A stretch of 64,000 nucleotides of DNA from Dehalococcoides mccartyi. Its GTDB lineage: Bacteria > Chloroflexota > Dehalococcoidia > Dehalococcoidales > Dehalococcoidaceae. A model generated the notes under the pieces. The model was not told where the DNA came from. It did not search any database and saw only the letters and a list, made by a program, of their open reading frames with translations. Below are positions 9,420-18,000 of the stretch, one piece after another (position 1 is the stretch's first letter; every line of letters starts with the position of its first letter). Location: positions 868,001 to 932,000 of the forward strand of contig NZ_CP013074.1 of the NCBI RefSeq assembly GCF_001889305.1, given 5' to 3'. Position numbers and translations under genes: made by a program.

Positions 9420-10055
9420 ATAAGCCGAAGGGCAGATATCTTTCAAAACACATTCCTCACAGCGCGGTTTTTTGGCATCACAGACTGCCCGGCCATGGTC
9501 TATCAGGTAATACGAAAAATTCCCCCATTCATTACGGGGAATAAATTCCATCAAATCCTGCTCTATTTTTACCGGATCAGTATTATTGGTAAGACCCAAC
9601 CGTTCACTAAGGCGTTTCACATGGGTATCTACCGCTATTCCTTCAACCAACCCGAAAGCATTATGCAGTACTACATTTGCCGTTTTACGTCCAACACCGG
9701 GCAGAGTAAGCATATCCGCCATATTAGATGGTACAACCCCGCCAAAACGGCTTACAACCCCTCTGGCAGCACCCATAATATTCAGTGCCTTGTTGTGAAA
9801 AAAACCGGAAGACTTTATATCCTGCTCAAGTTTATCTAAAGAAGCCTCGGCAAAAGCTTTGGCATCTGGATACTTTTTAAACAAAGCAGGGGTAATTTTA
9901 TTTATCATCTTGTCAGTGGACTGTGCCGATAAAATAGTAGCTACCAGCATTTCAAACGGAGTAGTAAAGTTGAGCGCCGTTTTGGCATCTGGATATATTA
10001 TCGAAAGGCGTTTAATTATTTCAGATGCCTGTTTTTCAGGGTTCTCAACCAGCAT
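9399..10055 (-). CDS. nth: Endonuclease III (base-excision repair)
   Basis: Nth removes oxidised pyrimidines from DNA and cuts the abasic site. I chose the ATG at 10055 (218 aa, MLVENPEK) because a GGAGG lies 7 bases upstream; longer starts lack one. The helix-hairpin-helix LPGVGRKTANVVL contains the catalytic Lys, and GIAVDTHVKRLSERLGL contains the catalytic Asp. The C-terminus has CDAKKPRCEECVLKDIC, the exact C-x6-C-x2-C-x5-C [4Fe-4S] pattern. A TATAAT-like -10 box (10084-10089) lies upstream without a clear -35. The gene is convergent with tatD. Confidence 0.95.
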   Translation of the reverse strand: MLVENPEKQASEIIKRLSIIYPDAKTALNFTTPFEMLVATILSAQSTDKMINKITPALFKKYPDAKAFAEASLDKLEQDIKSSGFFHNKALNIMGAARGVVSRFGGVVPSNMADMLTLPGVGRKTANVVLHNAFGLVEGIAVDTHVKRLSERLGLTNNTDPVKIEQDLMEFIPRNEWGNFSYYLIDHGRAVCDAKKPRCEECVLKDICPSAYLFIKVK

Positions 10056-10164
10056 TTTTATCCTCCAGATTTTCATTTCTGATATTATACCCCAGAATTT
10101 TTCGAGTTGGCATATCAAATAATCAAAGCTAGTTGTTATTTCTCTATTAGGCTTAATAAAAAAC

Positions 10165-10173
10165 TGCTATAAT
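10165..10173 (+). promoter_or_regulatory. Extended -10 promoter of cobQ (leaderless)
   Basis: TGCTATAAT is a perfect extended -10 element. The ATG of cobQ begins 8 bases after the last base of the hexamer, so the expected start of transcription falls at or next to the A of the start codon. There is no good -35 and no Shine-Dalgarno sequence. I infer a leaderless transcript. Confidence 0.65.
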
Positions 10174-10180
10174 AAACGCC

Positions 10181-11692
10181 ATGGCGAAAACAATAATGAT
10201 TCAGGGTACTTCCTCAAACGTAGGCAAGAGTATACTCGTAACTGCTCTTTGCCGGATATTCAAACAGGACGGCTACAAAGTAGCCCCATTCAAATCCCAG
10301 AACATGGCACTGAATGCCTTCGTTACCAAAGAGGGCGGCGAAATCGGACGGGCACAGGCTGTTCAGGCAGAAGCCTGCGGAATTGATCCCAGCGTAGATA
10401 TGAACCCTATTCTTATGAAGCCTGAAGCAGATTCCCGAAGCCAGATTGTGGTTAACGGCAAAGTAGATCGTACCATTTCCGCCCGTGAGTATTATGAATA
10501 TGCACCGCTCCTGCTAAATACCGCACTGGCGGCACTTAACCGCCTGCGTGAGAAAAATGACATCGTAGTTATAGAGGGTGCCGGCAGCCCTGCCGAAATA
10601 AACCTTAAACAGCGGGAAATTGTGAATATGAGGATTGCCAAGGCGGCAGGTGCACCCGTACTCCTAGCTGGAGATATAGACCGGGGCGGGGTTTTTGCTT
10701 CTCTTATCGGTACAATAGACCTTTTAGAGCCTGATGAACGTTATTATATCAAAGGTTATCTGATAAACAAGTTCCGGGGGGATGCCAGTTTACTGAAGCC
10801 GGCTATAGATGTAATAGAAGAACGCACTTCCATACCGGTGTTGGGCATTATTCCCTACCTGCGGAATATGGCTATTGCTCAGGAAGATTCGGTTTACCTT
10901 GACGAATGTAAAGGCAGTCTGGGCGAAACTGACCTGGATATTGCGGTAATCCGTTTGCCGCGCATATCAAATTACGATGATTTTGATGCTTTAGCTACAG
11001 ACGGGGCTTCAGTCAGGTTTGTAGCTAAGACTGCCGAAATCGGCAACCCTGATTTGATAATAATCCCAGGTACGAAATCTACCATACCTGACATGGAGTA
11101 CCTGTGGCAGAATGGTCTCGCTGAAACTATTATTAAAAAGGCCCGAAAGGGAACTCACGTATTAGGTGTTTGCGGCGGTTATCAGATTTTAGGGAAAATG
11201 ATATATGACCCCCATAAGACCGAGTCCGAAAATACAGAAATGAAAGGACTAGGTTTGTTAGATACCGAAACAACCTTTGAAAAAGAAAAATCCACCACTC
11301 AGGTAAACGGTCAGGTCAGGTTTAATAACGGGTTGCTTTCAGATATGGCAGGTTATGAAGTGGGAGGTTATGAAATCCACATGGGGCGCACCCGGTTATT
11401 TTCTGCCCAAGCTGCATTCCACATCACAAATACTCCAAAAGGTTCGGCAGATTATCTGGATGGGGCATCCAATGCGGAGGGTACAGTACTGGGTACTTAC
11501 ATACATGGCATATTTGAAAGTGCAGCTTTTCGCCGCGGTTTCTTAAACGCAATCCGCCGCTACAAGGGTATTCCTGAACGCCAGACTGACTATTTTGACC
11601 GTGACAAAGAGTACGATAAGCTGGCGGAAATAGTTAGAGCAAGTATAGATATGGAAAAGATTTATGACATTTTGAACGAGGGTATAAAATGA
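10181..11692 (+). CDS. cobQ: Cobyric acid synthase
   Basis: CobQ (CbiP) amidates adenosylcobyrinic acid a,c-diamide at four positions using glutamine and ATP. The 503-residue protein has an N-terminal P-loop domain (MIQGTSSNVGKSILVTALC), a central dethiobiotin-synthetase-like region, and a C-terminal glutamine amidotransferase domain with nucleophile GVCGGYQILG near residue 330 and a late YIHGIF His. Corrinoid salvage and remodelling matter greatly to organohalide-respiring Dehalococcoides. The start lies directly after an extended -10 box with no ribosome binding site. Its stop overlaps the next ATG (ATGA). Confidence 0.95.
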   Translation: MAKTIMIQGTSSNVGKSILVTALCRIFKQDGYKVAPFKSQNMALNAFVTKEGGEIGRAQAVQAEACGIDPSVDMNPILMKPEADSRSQIVVNGKVDRTISAREYYEYAPLLLNTALAALNRLREKNDIVVIEGAGSPAEINLKQREIVNMRIAKAAGAPVLLAGDIDRGGVFASLIGTIDLLEPDERYYIKGYLINKFRGDASLLKPAIDVIEERTSIPVLGIIPYLRNMAIAQEDSVYLDECKGSLGETDLDIAVIRLPRISNYDDFDALATDGASVRFVAKTAEIGNPDLIIIPGTKSTIPDMEYLWQNGLAETIIKKARKGTHVLGVCGGYQILGKMIYDPHKTESENTEMKGLGLLDTETTFEKEKSTTQVNGQVRFNNGLLSDMAGYEVGGYEIHMGRTRLFSAQAAFHITNTPKGSADYLDGASNAEGTVLGTYIHGIFESAAFRRGFLNAIRRYKGIPERQTDYFDRDKEYDKLAEIVRASIDMEKIYDILNEGIK

Positions 11693-12099
11693 CTCATGCT
11701 GAAGCTGAAGATAATATAAAACTGCTTTTGGAAAAAAGCAAGACCGAACCTGCACTTAATTTTCTGGGCATAAAAATACTGGAACTGAAACCTGGTTATT
11801 CCAAACTTAGTATCAAACTTAAACCCGAATTTATAAATGCTTACGGAATAATTTTCGGCGGAATTACCATGTCTTTAGCAGATGAAGCATTCGGCTATGC
11901 TGTAAACAGTCTGAAACTCCCTACAGTGGCAGCCCAGTTCAATATCCACTTTTTGCTTGCCCCAGACAACTACGATGAACTTATAGCGGAAGCCAAAGTA
12001 ATCAAATCCGGCCGTCGCCTTGCCGTTGCTGAAGTAGAAGTGACCAGCACCAAAGGTAAACTGATAGCCAAAGTCAGTGCCAGCGGTGTTCCGCTGTAA
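11689..12099 (+). CDS. PaaI-type hotdog thioesterase
   Basis: This 136-residue protein has the hotdog-fold pattern of PaaI/YdiI acyl-CoA thioesterases: INAYGIIFGGITMSLADEAFGYAVNS in the centre, where the family has HGG..LAD, then VAAQFNIHFLLA and ASGVPL at the end. The usual His of HGG appears as F in IIFGGI, so catalysis may rest on the Asp/Glu of LADEA. It overlaps cobQ by four bases. It may act on aryl- or acyl-CoA esters, and it sits tail to tail with the acyl-CoA ligase and transporter unit, but no direct link is shown. Confidence 0.75.
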   Translation: MTHAEAEDNIKLLLEKSKTEPALNFLGIKILELKPGYSKLSIKLKPEFINAYGIIFGGITMSLADEAFGYAVNSLKLPTVAAQFNIHFLLAPDNYDELIAEAKVIKSGRRLAVAEVEVTSTKGKLIAKVSASGVPL

Positions 12100-12105
12100 T
12101 TTTAG

Positions 12106-12936
12106 CTAAGCTGGGGCAGGGGTCTCATCATCACCCAGATAAGCAGCTATCACATGGCTATCGTTCTTGATTTCTTCAGGCTTACCCTCGGCAATTTTAC
12201 GCCCGAAATCCAGTACCGCAATACGGTCAGCCAAGTCCATAACCACACCCATATCATGCTCAATAAGCACAATACACTTTACCCCGTCACGCAGTATGGG
12301 TGTATCAGGATAAGTCTCGCCCTGACCTTCAAATATATCTACAATAAAACGGGCAATATCTTCTTTTTCTTCAAGGTTCATGCCCGCCATAGGTTCATCC
12401 AGTAAAAGCACTTGGGGTTCCAAAGCCAATGCCCTGCCCAGTTCCACTCGTTTTCTCATACCGTACGGCAGCATACTGACTACTTTTTTACGTACAGGCT
12501 CTATTTCCAGAAAATCTATAATATCTTCAACTATCTTGCGGTGTTTTATTTCTTCCTTATGAGCCGGCCCGAAATACGCCCCGCCAGTCAGAAAATTCTG
12601 TTTCATAAATATATGCCGGGCAGCCATCAGATTTTCAAGGGTGGTTAAACCTGAATAAAGTTCAATATTTTGAAAAGTACGGGCAATACCCATTTTAGCC
12701 ACCCGGTCAGGGCGGATACGGGCAATATTCTGCCCGTTATAAATAATACTGCCGGACTGTGGCTTGTAAAATCCGTTAATACAGTTTAAGAGACTGGTCT
12801 TGCCGGCTCCATTCGGACCGATTATAGCTGTAATCTGGTTATCGTAAATATCAAGACTAACTTCTTTGAGTGCCTTGATACCGCCGAATGAAAGGGAGAG
12901 GTTATCTACTTTTATCTTGGTATCAGGCTGATTCAT
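12106..12936 (-). CDS. livG: Liv-type ABC transporter ATPase (LivG-like)
   Basis: This is one of two ATPases of a branched-chain/aromatic acid type ABC importer. The 276-residue protein has Walker A GPNGAGKTS near residue 40, a signature region LPYGMRKRVELGRAL, Walker B VLLLDEP and a switch His (IEHDM). The LivG-specific insertion between Walker A and signature (RTFQNIELYSGLTTLENLMAARH) is present. It is the last gene of the operon that begins at 22025, separated from its partner LivF by a ligase gene and a small Cys-rich gene. Its first 14 bases overlap the upstream small gene. Confidence 0.92.
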   Translation of the reverse strand: MNQPDTKIKVDNLSLSFGGIKALKEVSLDIYDNQITAIIGPNGAGKTSLLNCINGFYKPQSGSIIYNGQNIARIRPDRVAKMGIARTFQNIELYSGLTTLENLMAARHIFMKQNFLTGGAYFGPAHKEEIKHRKIVEDIIDFLEIEPVRKKVVSMLPYGMRKRVELGRALALEPQVLLLDEPMAGMNLEEKEDIARFIVDIFEGQGETYPDTPILRDGVKCIVLIEHDMGVVMDLADRIAVLDFGRKIAEGKPEEIKNDSHVIAAYLGDDETPAPA

Positions 12937-13189
12937 TGTGCTGCCTCTCCTCGTTCATAATCTTATCCCGATAGTTGATAACCCTGTGGCACAAAGGCCC
13001 TTCGCATTTTAAGCTGTGCCCGCATTTCTTGGCCTTTTTAACCATCTCTTTCTGGGTATCACGGGAGGGCGAGCCGTACGTGTCAAAAGCGGTACAACGT
13101 ACAAAACCATCGTTTTTTACTATTATGGTTACCTCGTCACACACTGCTTCGCAGAGTATGGTACAGGCGGTAATCTGCCAATCAACCAT
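12923..13189 (-). CDS. Small Cys-rich protein of unknown function
   Basis: I do not recognise this 88-residue protein. It has seven cysteines: three close to the N-terminus (positions 9, 13 and 17), one in the middle near 32, and three in KKCGHSLKCEGPLCH near residues 56-67, together with His residues that could form a metal site. The ATG at 13189 is preceded by AGGGGA at good spacing. It begins nine bases after the ligase stop and overlaps the LivG-like gene, so it is a real operon member. A role as an accessory protein for the ligase or transporter is only a guess. Confidence 0.75.
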   Translation of the reverse strand: MVDWQITACTILCEAVCDEVTIIVKNDGFVRCTAFDTYGSPSRDTQKEMVKKAKKCGHSLKCEGPLCHRVINYRDKIMNEERQHNESA

Positions 13190-13198
13190 ATATTTCCC

Positions 13199-14488
13199 CT
13201 AATCCCACTTGCGTTCATCCAGCATAAGTTTGGTTTCCTCTGCCAGAGCACTCGCGGGTACAAATTCTATGCGGTCAGCCTTTAAGAGACACCTGTCTTG
13301 AAACTTCTTATTCAGTTCTTCAGACAGTTTTTTAGCATCAAATTCCTTTTCATTATGGACACAAATAAAAGTCATCTCATCACGGTTGGCAGGACGGTTT
13401 ATTCGTATCTGGTAACGGACTATCTCGGGGAAAAGCTTGAAAACATCTTCGGCTTGTTTGCCGACTACAAACATCCCACGTACTTTGACAGCATCGCCTA
13501 CCCGCCCTATTATGCCACTGAGTTTATAGGCAGTACGCCCGCAGCTGCACTTCTCTTTTTTAAGGCAGGATAAATCACCTGTCCCAAAACGCATAAGTCC
13601 CCATGTTTTATTATTTACCGGGGTAACTACTATTTCACCGACTTCCCCTTCGGGCAGCTGTTTGCCGGTCTTTGGGTCTACTATCTCCACTGCATATTCG
13701 TCAGACATAAGGTGCAGGCCATTTTTCTCTTCGCACTCGTAAGCCAGACAGCCGCCTGTTTCAGTCACGCCGTATGCCTGAAAAGTTTCTATGCCATAAT
13801 CTTTTTCAAGTGTCTTGCGAATAGATAATGTCAGCATTTCGCCGGTAAACCATGCGCGTTTCAGGTTTAAATCTTTTTTAATATCCAAACCCATCTCTTC
13901 TGCCTTACTCAGAAGGCTCAGAAGATAGCTTGGTGTACCCACAAAAGCGGTTACTTTCAGCTCCTGAATTGTTTTAATCTGCATTTCGGTATGGCCGGTA
14001 CCGGAAGCAATAGGTGTAGCCCCGCAGTCACGCAGACCTTCGTGAAAAAGTATGCCGGCTGGGGAAAGGTGATATGTAAAGGTATTTATAACTACATCAG
14101 CCTTACGGAAACCAGCCGCCCAAAAAGAACGCCCAAACCAGCGAATAGTACTGGTGTGCAGGGGTTCATAAACCGGACCGGGCGAAATAAATATTCGTTC
14201 TATATTATCTTCGGGTATCATCAAAAAACCGCCCCAAGGCAAGTCTTGTTTTTGCATTTCAATAAGGTCTGCTTTACGAATGATAGGTAGCCTCTCCAGA
14301 TCTTCCATTTTGCGTATCAGTTCCGGTTTCAGTCCGGCTTTTTGGAAAATGGTTCGGGTTGCCGCCGAATGTTCGTAAGCATAAGCAGCGGTTTCCTTAA
14401 GCCTGTTATTTAGAAATTCAACCCTCTCATCAAGCCCCATAGCTTCCAGCTTGTCAAAGTGGTTGTTTTTGCCGTTCTCTAAAGCCAT
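13199..14488 (-). CDS. paaK: Phenylacetate-CoA ligase-like AMP-forming enzyme
   Basis: The 429-residue protein belongs to the PaaK branch of adenylate-forming enzymes, which convert aryl acids to CoA thioesters with ATP. Family marks are AYGVTETGG near residue 240, RFGTGDL, the short CSCG loop and KVRGMFV near 340, with the small C-terminal lid after it. The usual Ser/Thr-Gly P-loop is replaced by FISPGPVYEPLHTS near residue 100. The start overlaps the livF stop by ten bases, with AGAGGCG before it. Its place inside an ABC importer operon, with iorAB divergent, suggests activation of imported aryl acids. Confidence 0.85.
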   Translation of the reverse strand: MALENGKNNHFDKLEAMGLDERVEFLNNRLKETAAYAYEHSAATRTIFQKAGLKPELIRKMEDLERLPIIRKADLIEMQKQDLPWGGFLMIPEDNIERIFISPGPVYEPLHTSTIRWFGRSFWAAGFRKADVVINTFTYHLSPAGILFHEGLRDCGATPIASGTGHTEMQIKTIQELKVTAFVGTPSYLLSLLSKAEEMGLDIKKDLNLKRAWFTGEMLTLSIRKTLEKDYGIETFQAYGVTETGGCLAYECEEKNGLHLMSDEYAVEIVDPKTGKQLPEGEVGEIVVTPVNNKTWGLMRFGTGDLSCLKKEKCSCGRTAYKLSGIIGRVGDAVKVRGMFVVGKQAEDVFKLFPEIVRYQIRINRPANRDEMTFICVHNEKEFDAKKLSEELNKKFQDRCLLKADRIEFVPASALAEETKLMLDERKWD

Positions 14489-15270
14489 CTTTTACGCCTC
14501 TTGTAATGTTTGACCTCACGATAGCTTTTCTTAGAGCCCACCGTGGAAAGCCCCATATAAAATTCTTTAACATCTTCATTATTGGTTAGAAATGAAGTGT
14601 CTCCATCAAGTACTATCCGTCCGTTCTCCAGTACATAACCGTAATGAGCAATCGATAACGCTACCTTAACATTTTGTTCAACCAGCAGTACTGATGTACC
14701 CTGTTCTTCATTAAATCTTTTGATAATGCCGAATATTTCTTTGACCATCATCGGTGCCAAGCCAAGTGAAGGCTCATCCAGCATCATCAGCTTTGGGCGT
14801 GCCATCATGGCACGCCCTATTACCAGCATTTGTTGTTCCCCGCCTGAAAGATATCCGGCAGTATTGTGCTGAACATGCCTCAGGCGGGGGAAATATTCAT
14901 ATACCATAGATAAATCAGATTTGATATTCTGACGGTCTTTACGGTTAAAAGCCCCTACAATCAGGTTTTCTTCAGTGGTAAGATGCTCAAAGACATGGCG
15001 GCCTTCCAAAGCCTGAACTATGCCCAGCTTGCCGATAGCTTCCGGATTTTTCTTGTCAATGCGGTCGCCGTTCCACTCAATATTGCCGTCTGTTACCAGC
15101 CCTTCCTCAATATGCAGCAAGCCTGAAATAGCTTTGAGAGTAGTGGTTTTACCAGCGCCATTGCCACCCAGCAATGCCACTATAGACCTCTCCGGTACTT
15201 CCAGTGATACACCGTGAAGCACCTTTATAACGTTCAGGTAGGTAACCTCTATGTTATTTACTTTGAGCAT
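14479..15270 (-). CDS. livF: Liv-type ABC transporter ATPase (LivF-like)
   Basis: Second ATPase of the ABC importer. From the ATG at 15270 it is 263 aa and begins MLKVNNIEV as LivF proteins do; a TTG at 15306 would add 12 residues and overlap the upstream gene. It has Walker A GGNGAGKTT, LivF-type RHVFEHLTTEENLIVGA, signature YLSGGEQQMLVIGRAM, Walker B LMMLDEPSLGLAP and switch VEQNV. A tail of basic residues (HYKRRKRW) ends the protein. It follows the binding protein gene by 20 bases. Confidence 0.9.
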   Translation of the reverse strand: MLKVNNIEVTYLNVIKVLHGVSLEVPERSIVALLGGNGAGKTTTLKAISGLLHIEEGLVTDGNIEWNGDRIDKKNPEAIGKLGIVQALEGRHVFEHLTTEENLIVGAFNRKDRQNIKSDLSMVYEYFPRLRHVQHNTAGYLSGGEQQMLVIGRAMMARPKLMMLDEPSLGLAPMMVKEIFGIIKRFNEEQGTSVLLVEQNVKVALSIAHYGYVLENGRIVLDGDTSFLTNNEDVKEFYMGLSTVGSKKSYREVKHYKRRKRWL

Positions 15271-15290
15271 AGATAAAATATTACCTTTCG

Positions 15291-16577
15291 CTATTTGCCA
15301 AACCAATCAAAATTTTCATAAGCAATGCTGGGCGTTTCTATCCAGCCGCTTATAACCTTAAGCTGTCCATCTTCAATCCTGAAAACTCTGACAGATTTTA
15401 CCAGACGGTTATCGCCGATTGAGTATGAAACCGGGCCATGCAAACCGCCCACATCGTACCCATTCAGCCGTTTTATGCCGAATTCTTCAATAATCTGAGG
15501 GGTTAACGAATCCACACCACCGGGTGAGTTTTCAATAGCCAGCCGCAATATTTCAGCTATAATCAAACCCTCTGCCCATGAGACGATATAATCCATATTG
15601 CCGTAATTTTCAGGGTGATATTTCAGACAGTATTCTTTCATCTTTGCCATGGCGGGGACATTTTCATCCCAGCTTACAGTAGGATACACACCCAATATCC
15701 CTTCGGCCTTGTCTGCACCGACAAGCTCCACCAGTGACTGGGTAAACCCACCGTGGCCGCAGCCTATCTGGACACCGGGGTATATACCCAGCTCAATCAT
15801 TTGCTTCACAATAACAGATGTAGGCTGAGGAGTACTGGATATGTAAACTACATCCGGATTTTGGTTTTTCATATTTAAAAGGTTTGCAGTGTCATCATTG
15901 ATAGTAGTGGAATGTTCGTAAATACCCACTATTTCCACGCCCAATTCCGCAGCCATAGCTGTTGCGGCATCACGCGCACCATAACCGGTAGGATTTTGAA
16001 GTATCATCAGGGCAACTTTGGGTTTACCCTCACCCTGCCATATATTCTCCATGTAATACTGCATGAAGGCTACCCAGTCATCACCATAATCCGGCAACTG
16101 GGAATATATATGCTGAGGCGGATGAGTCAGTGAAGGTGAACTAAAAGTGGTAAACCCCGGGAAACTTACTCTATTGGCTATTTCCATAGATGCCTGCATA
16201 TCTTTTGAGGAATTTGTGGTAAAGAAAAGGCATTCTGAAGAAATAAACTCATTTATCACGGTAACTGCTATTGCAGTGTCATATTTGGTATCCCGGAATA
16301 TAGGTTCAATCTTATATCCGTTTACTCCGCCCAGTTCATCATTTATGTACTTGATTGCATCCAATTTGGCATTACCCTGAGGAGTTCCTTTTTCGGCGGC
16401 TGGTCCGGTATAACATACGCTAAGACCAACTTTCAGAGTTTTATTGGTCACCAGCGGATTATTATTGTTATTACCGGTGATATTATCCAGATTGCATCCG
16501 CTTAAGGCAATGGGTACAAGGGTCAGCACCAGAGCCATAAAGATTCTAAAGCCAATTTCAGATTTTCCTAGTCTCAT
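15291..16577 (-). CDS. ABC transporter substrate-binding lipoprotein, copy 2
   Basis: The 428-residue protein is a Peripla_BP_6 (LivK-like) binding protein. A signal peptide ends in the lipobox LSGC near residue 28, so it is probably a lipid-anchored external receptor. After a short Asn-rich linker come the conserved LKVGLSVCYTGPAAEKG and later blocks. It is a close paralogue of the gene just upstream (16666-17958): both share TGPAAEKG, KLDAIKYINDELGGVNGY and MKEYCLKYHPENYGNMDYI. A GGAGG precedes the ATG. A separate weak promoter may lie at 16595-16623. Confidence 0.92.
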   Translation of the reverse strand: MRLGKSEIGFRIFMALVLTLVPIALSGCNLDNITGNNNNNPLVTNKTLKVGLSVCYTGPAAEKGTPQGNAKLDAIKYINDELGGVNGYKIEPIFRDTKYDTAIAVTVINEFISSECLFFTTNSSKDMQASMEIANRVSFPGFTTFSSPSLTHPPQHIYSQLPDYGDDWVAFMQYYMENIWQGEGKPKVALMILQNPTGYGARDAATAMAAELGVEIVGIYEHSTTINDDTANLLNMKNQNPDVVYISSTPQPTSVIVKQMIELGIYPGVQIGCGHGGFTQSLVELVGADKAEGILGVYPTVSWDENVPAMAKMKEYCLKYHPENYGNMDYIVSWAEGLIIAEILRLAIENSPGGVDSLTPQIIEEFGIKRLNGYDVGGLHGPVSYSIGDNRLVKSVRVFRIEDGQLKVISGWIETPSIAYENFDWFGK

Positions 16578-16594
16578 CAGATCCCTCCTTTGAG

Positions 16595-16623
16595 GCTATA
16601 TTATCTATTATTAAGCTTCTCAA
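16595..16623 (-). promoter_or_regulatory. Possible internal promoter of the second binding protein
   Basis: TTGAGA and TATAGC are spaced by 17 bases in the 88-base gap between the two binding-protein genes. This could raise expression of the second receptor relative to the rest of the operon. Hexamer matches are moderate only. Confidence 0.35.
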
Positions 16624-16665
16624 CACAACTCTCCGCAGATCCCCTTGTACCCATTTACAGCCTAT

Positions 16666-17958
16666 TTAGCTGCCAAACCAGCTAAAATCCTCGTACCTGA
16701 TAAGCGGTGCTTCTACCCAATCACTCAAGACCTGCATTACACCACCGGATATTTGGAACACTCTGACCGCTTTGGCCAGACGGTTATCGCCGCTGATATA
16801 TGAAACCGGCCCTTGCAAACTACCCACAGTATAACCATTGAGCTTCTTTATTCCGTATTCCTCAATAGCTTGCGGAGTCAGATTATCTATACCCCCAGGG
16901 GTATTTATCAACGCAAGGCGAAGTATCTCCGCGACAATCAAACCCTCTGACCATGAAGCAATATAATCCATATTGCCGTAGTTTTCAGGGTGATATTTCA
17001 GGCAGTATTCTTTCATTTTTGCCATTCCCGGTACATCTTCGTCCCAGTTTACGGTAGGATATACGCCATATATACCTTCGGTATTAGTCACACCAGCTAA
17101 ATCTATAAGAGCTTTGGTAAATCCGGCATGGCCGCAACCGACAGTTACTCCGGGATAGATATCCATCTGATTCATCTGCTTGATGATGACAGACGTAGGC
17201 TGGGGAGTGCTGGAGATAAAGACCACATCCGGGTTTTGACTTTTAAGGTTTATAAGATTCGCCGTGTCATCTGTGATAGTGGCAGAGTGTTCGTAAATAC
17301 CCACTATCTCTATACCCAAATCAGCCGCCAAGGCATTAGCCGCATCACGCGCACCATAACCGGTGGGATTCTGGAGTATCATGAGGGCCATTTTAGGAGT
17401 ACCCTCACCCTGCCAGATATTTTCCATGTAATATTTTGCAAATGATGCCCAGCTGTCACCGTAATCCGGAAGCTGTGCATATATATGCTTTGCCGGGTGG
17501 GTGCAGACCGGTGAACTGAATACGGTAAATCCGGGGAAATTTGCCCGGTTGGCAATTTCCATAGAAGCTTGCATTTCCTTAGAGGCACAGGTAGTGAATA
17601 ACAGACAATCTTTATCCATCATCTCCTGTACAATAGTTGCCGCTAGTGCGGAATCATACTTGGTGTCACGCCAGATGACTTCTATCTGGTATCCGTTTAC
17701 GCCGCCCAATTCCTCATTTATGTACTTGATTGCATCCAGTTTGGCATTCCCCATTACAGAGCCTTTTTCAGCTGCCGGGCCGGTATATGGTATTGAAAAA
17801 CCAACCTTCAAAGTAGGCTTTTCCGTTCCGTCAGGATTATTGGCATCAGTATCACTTGAACCGCATCCCCCCGCCGCCACTGAAAAAAGCAAAAGGAGCA
17901 TGCTAAAAAAGGACAAAGCTCCCCTCTTTATCAATTGTTTACGGTTTTGCCCTAACAT
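16666..17958 (-). CDS. ABC transporter substrate-binding lipoprotein, copy 1
   Basis: The 430-residue LivK-like binding protein has a signal peptide with lipobox AAGGC near residue 32, a Ser/Asp-rich linker, and the Peripla_BP_6 fold blocks LKVGFSIPYTGPAAEKG, FSSPVCTHP and LMILQNPTGYGARDAA. It is strongly similar along its full length to the next gene downstream, so the pair arose by tandem duplication. Small differences around the ligand pocket (SIPYTGP here, SVCYTGP there) may give different specificity. AGGAGG precedes the ATG at 17958. Confidence 0.92.
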   Translation of the reverse strand: MLGQNRKQLIKRGALSFFSMLLLLFSVAAGGCGSSDTDANNPDGTEKPTLKVGFSIPYTGPAAEKGSVMGNAKLDAIKYINEELGGVNGYQIEVIWRDTKYDSALAATIVQEMMDKDCLLFTTCASKEMQASMEIANRANFPGFTVFSSPVCTHPAKHIYAQLPDYGDSWASFAKYYMENIWQGEGTPKMALMILQNPTGYGARDAANALAADLGIEIVGIYEHSATITDDTANLINLKSQNPDVVFISSTPQPTSVIIKQMNQMDIYPGVTVGCGHAGFTKALIDLAGVTNTEGIYGVYPTVNWDEDVPGMAKMKEYCLKYHPENYGNMDYIASWSEGLIVAEILRLALINTPGGIDNLTPQAIEEYGIKKLNGYTVGSLQGPVSYISGDNRLAKAVRVFQISGGVMQVLSDWVEAPLIRYEDFSWFGS

Positions 17959-18000
17959 GACTTGTGCTCCTCCTTTTTTCAGAATTCCCTATTTTTTCGC

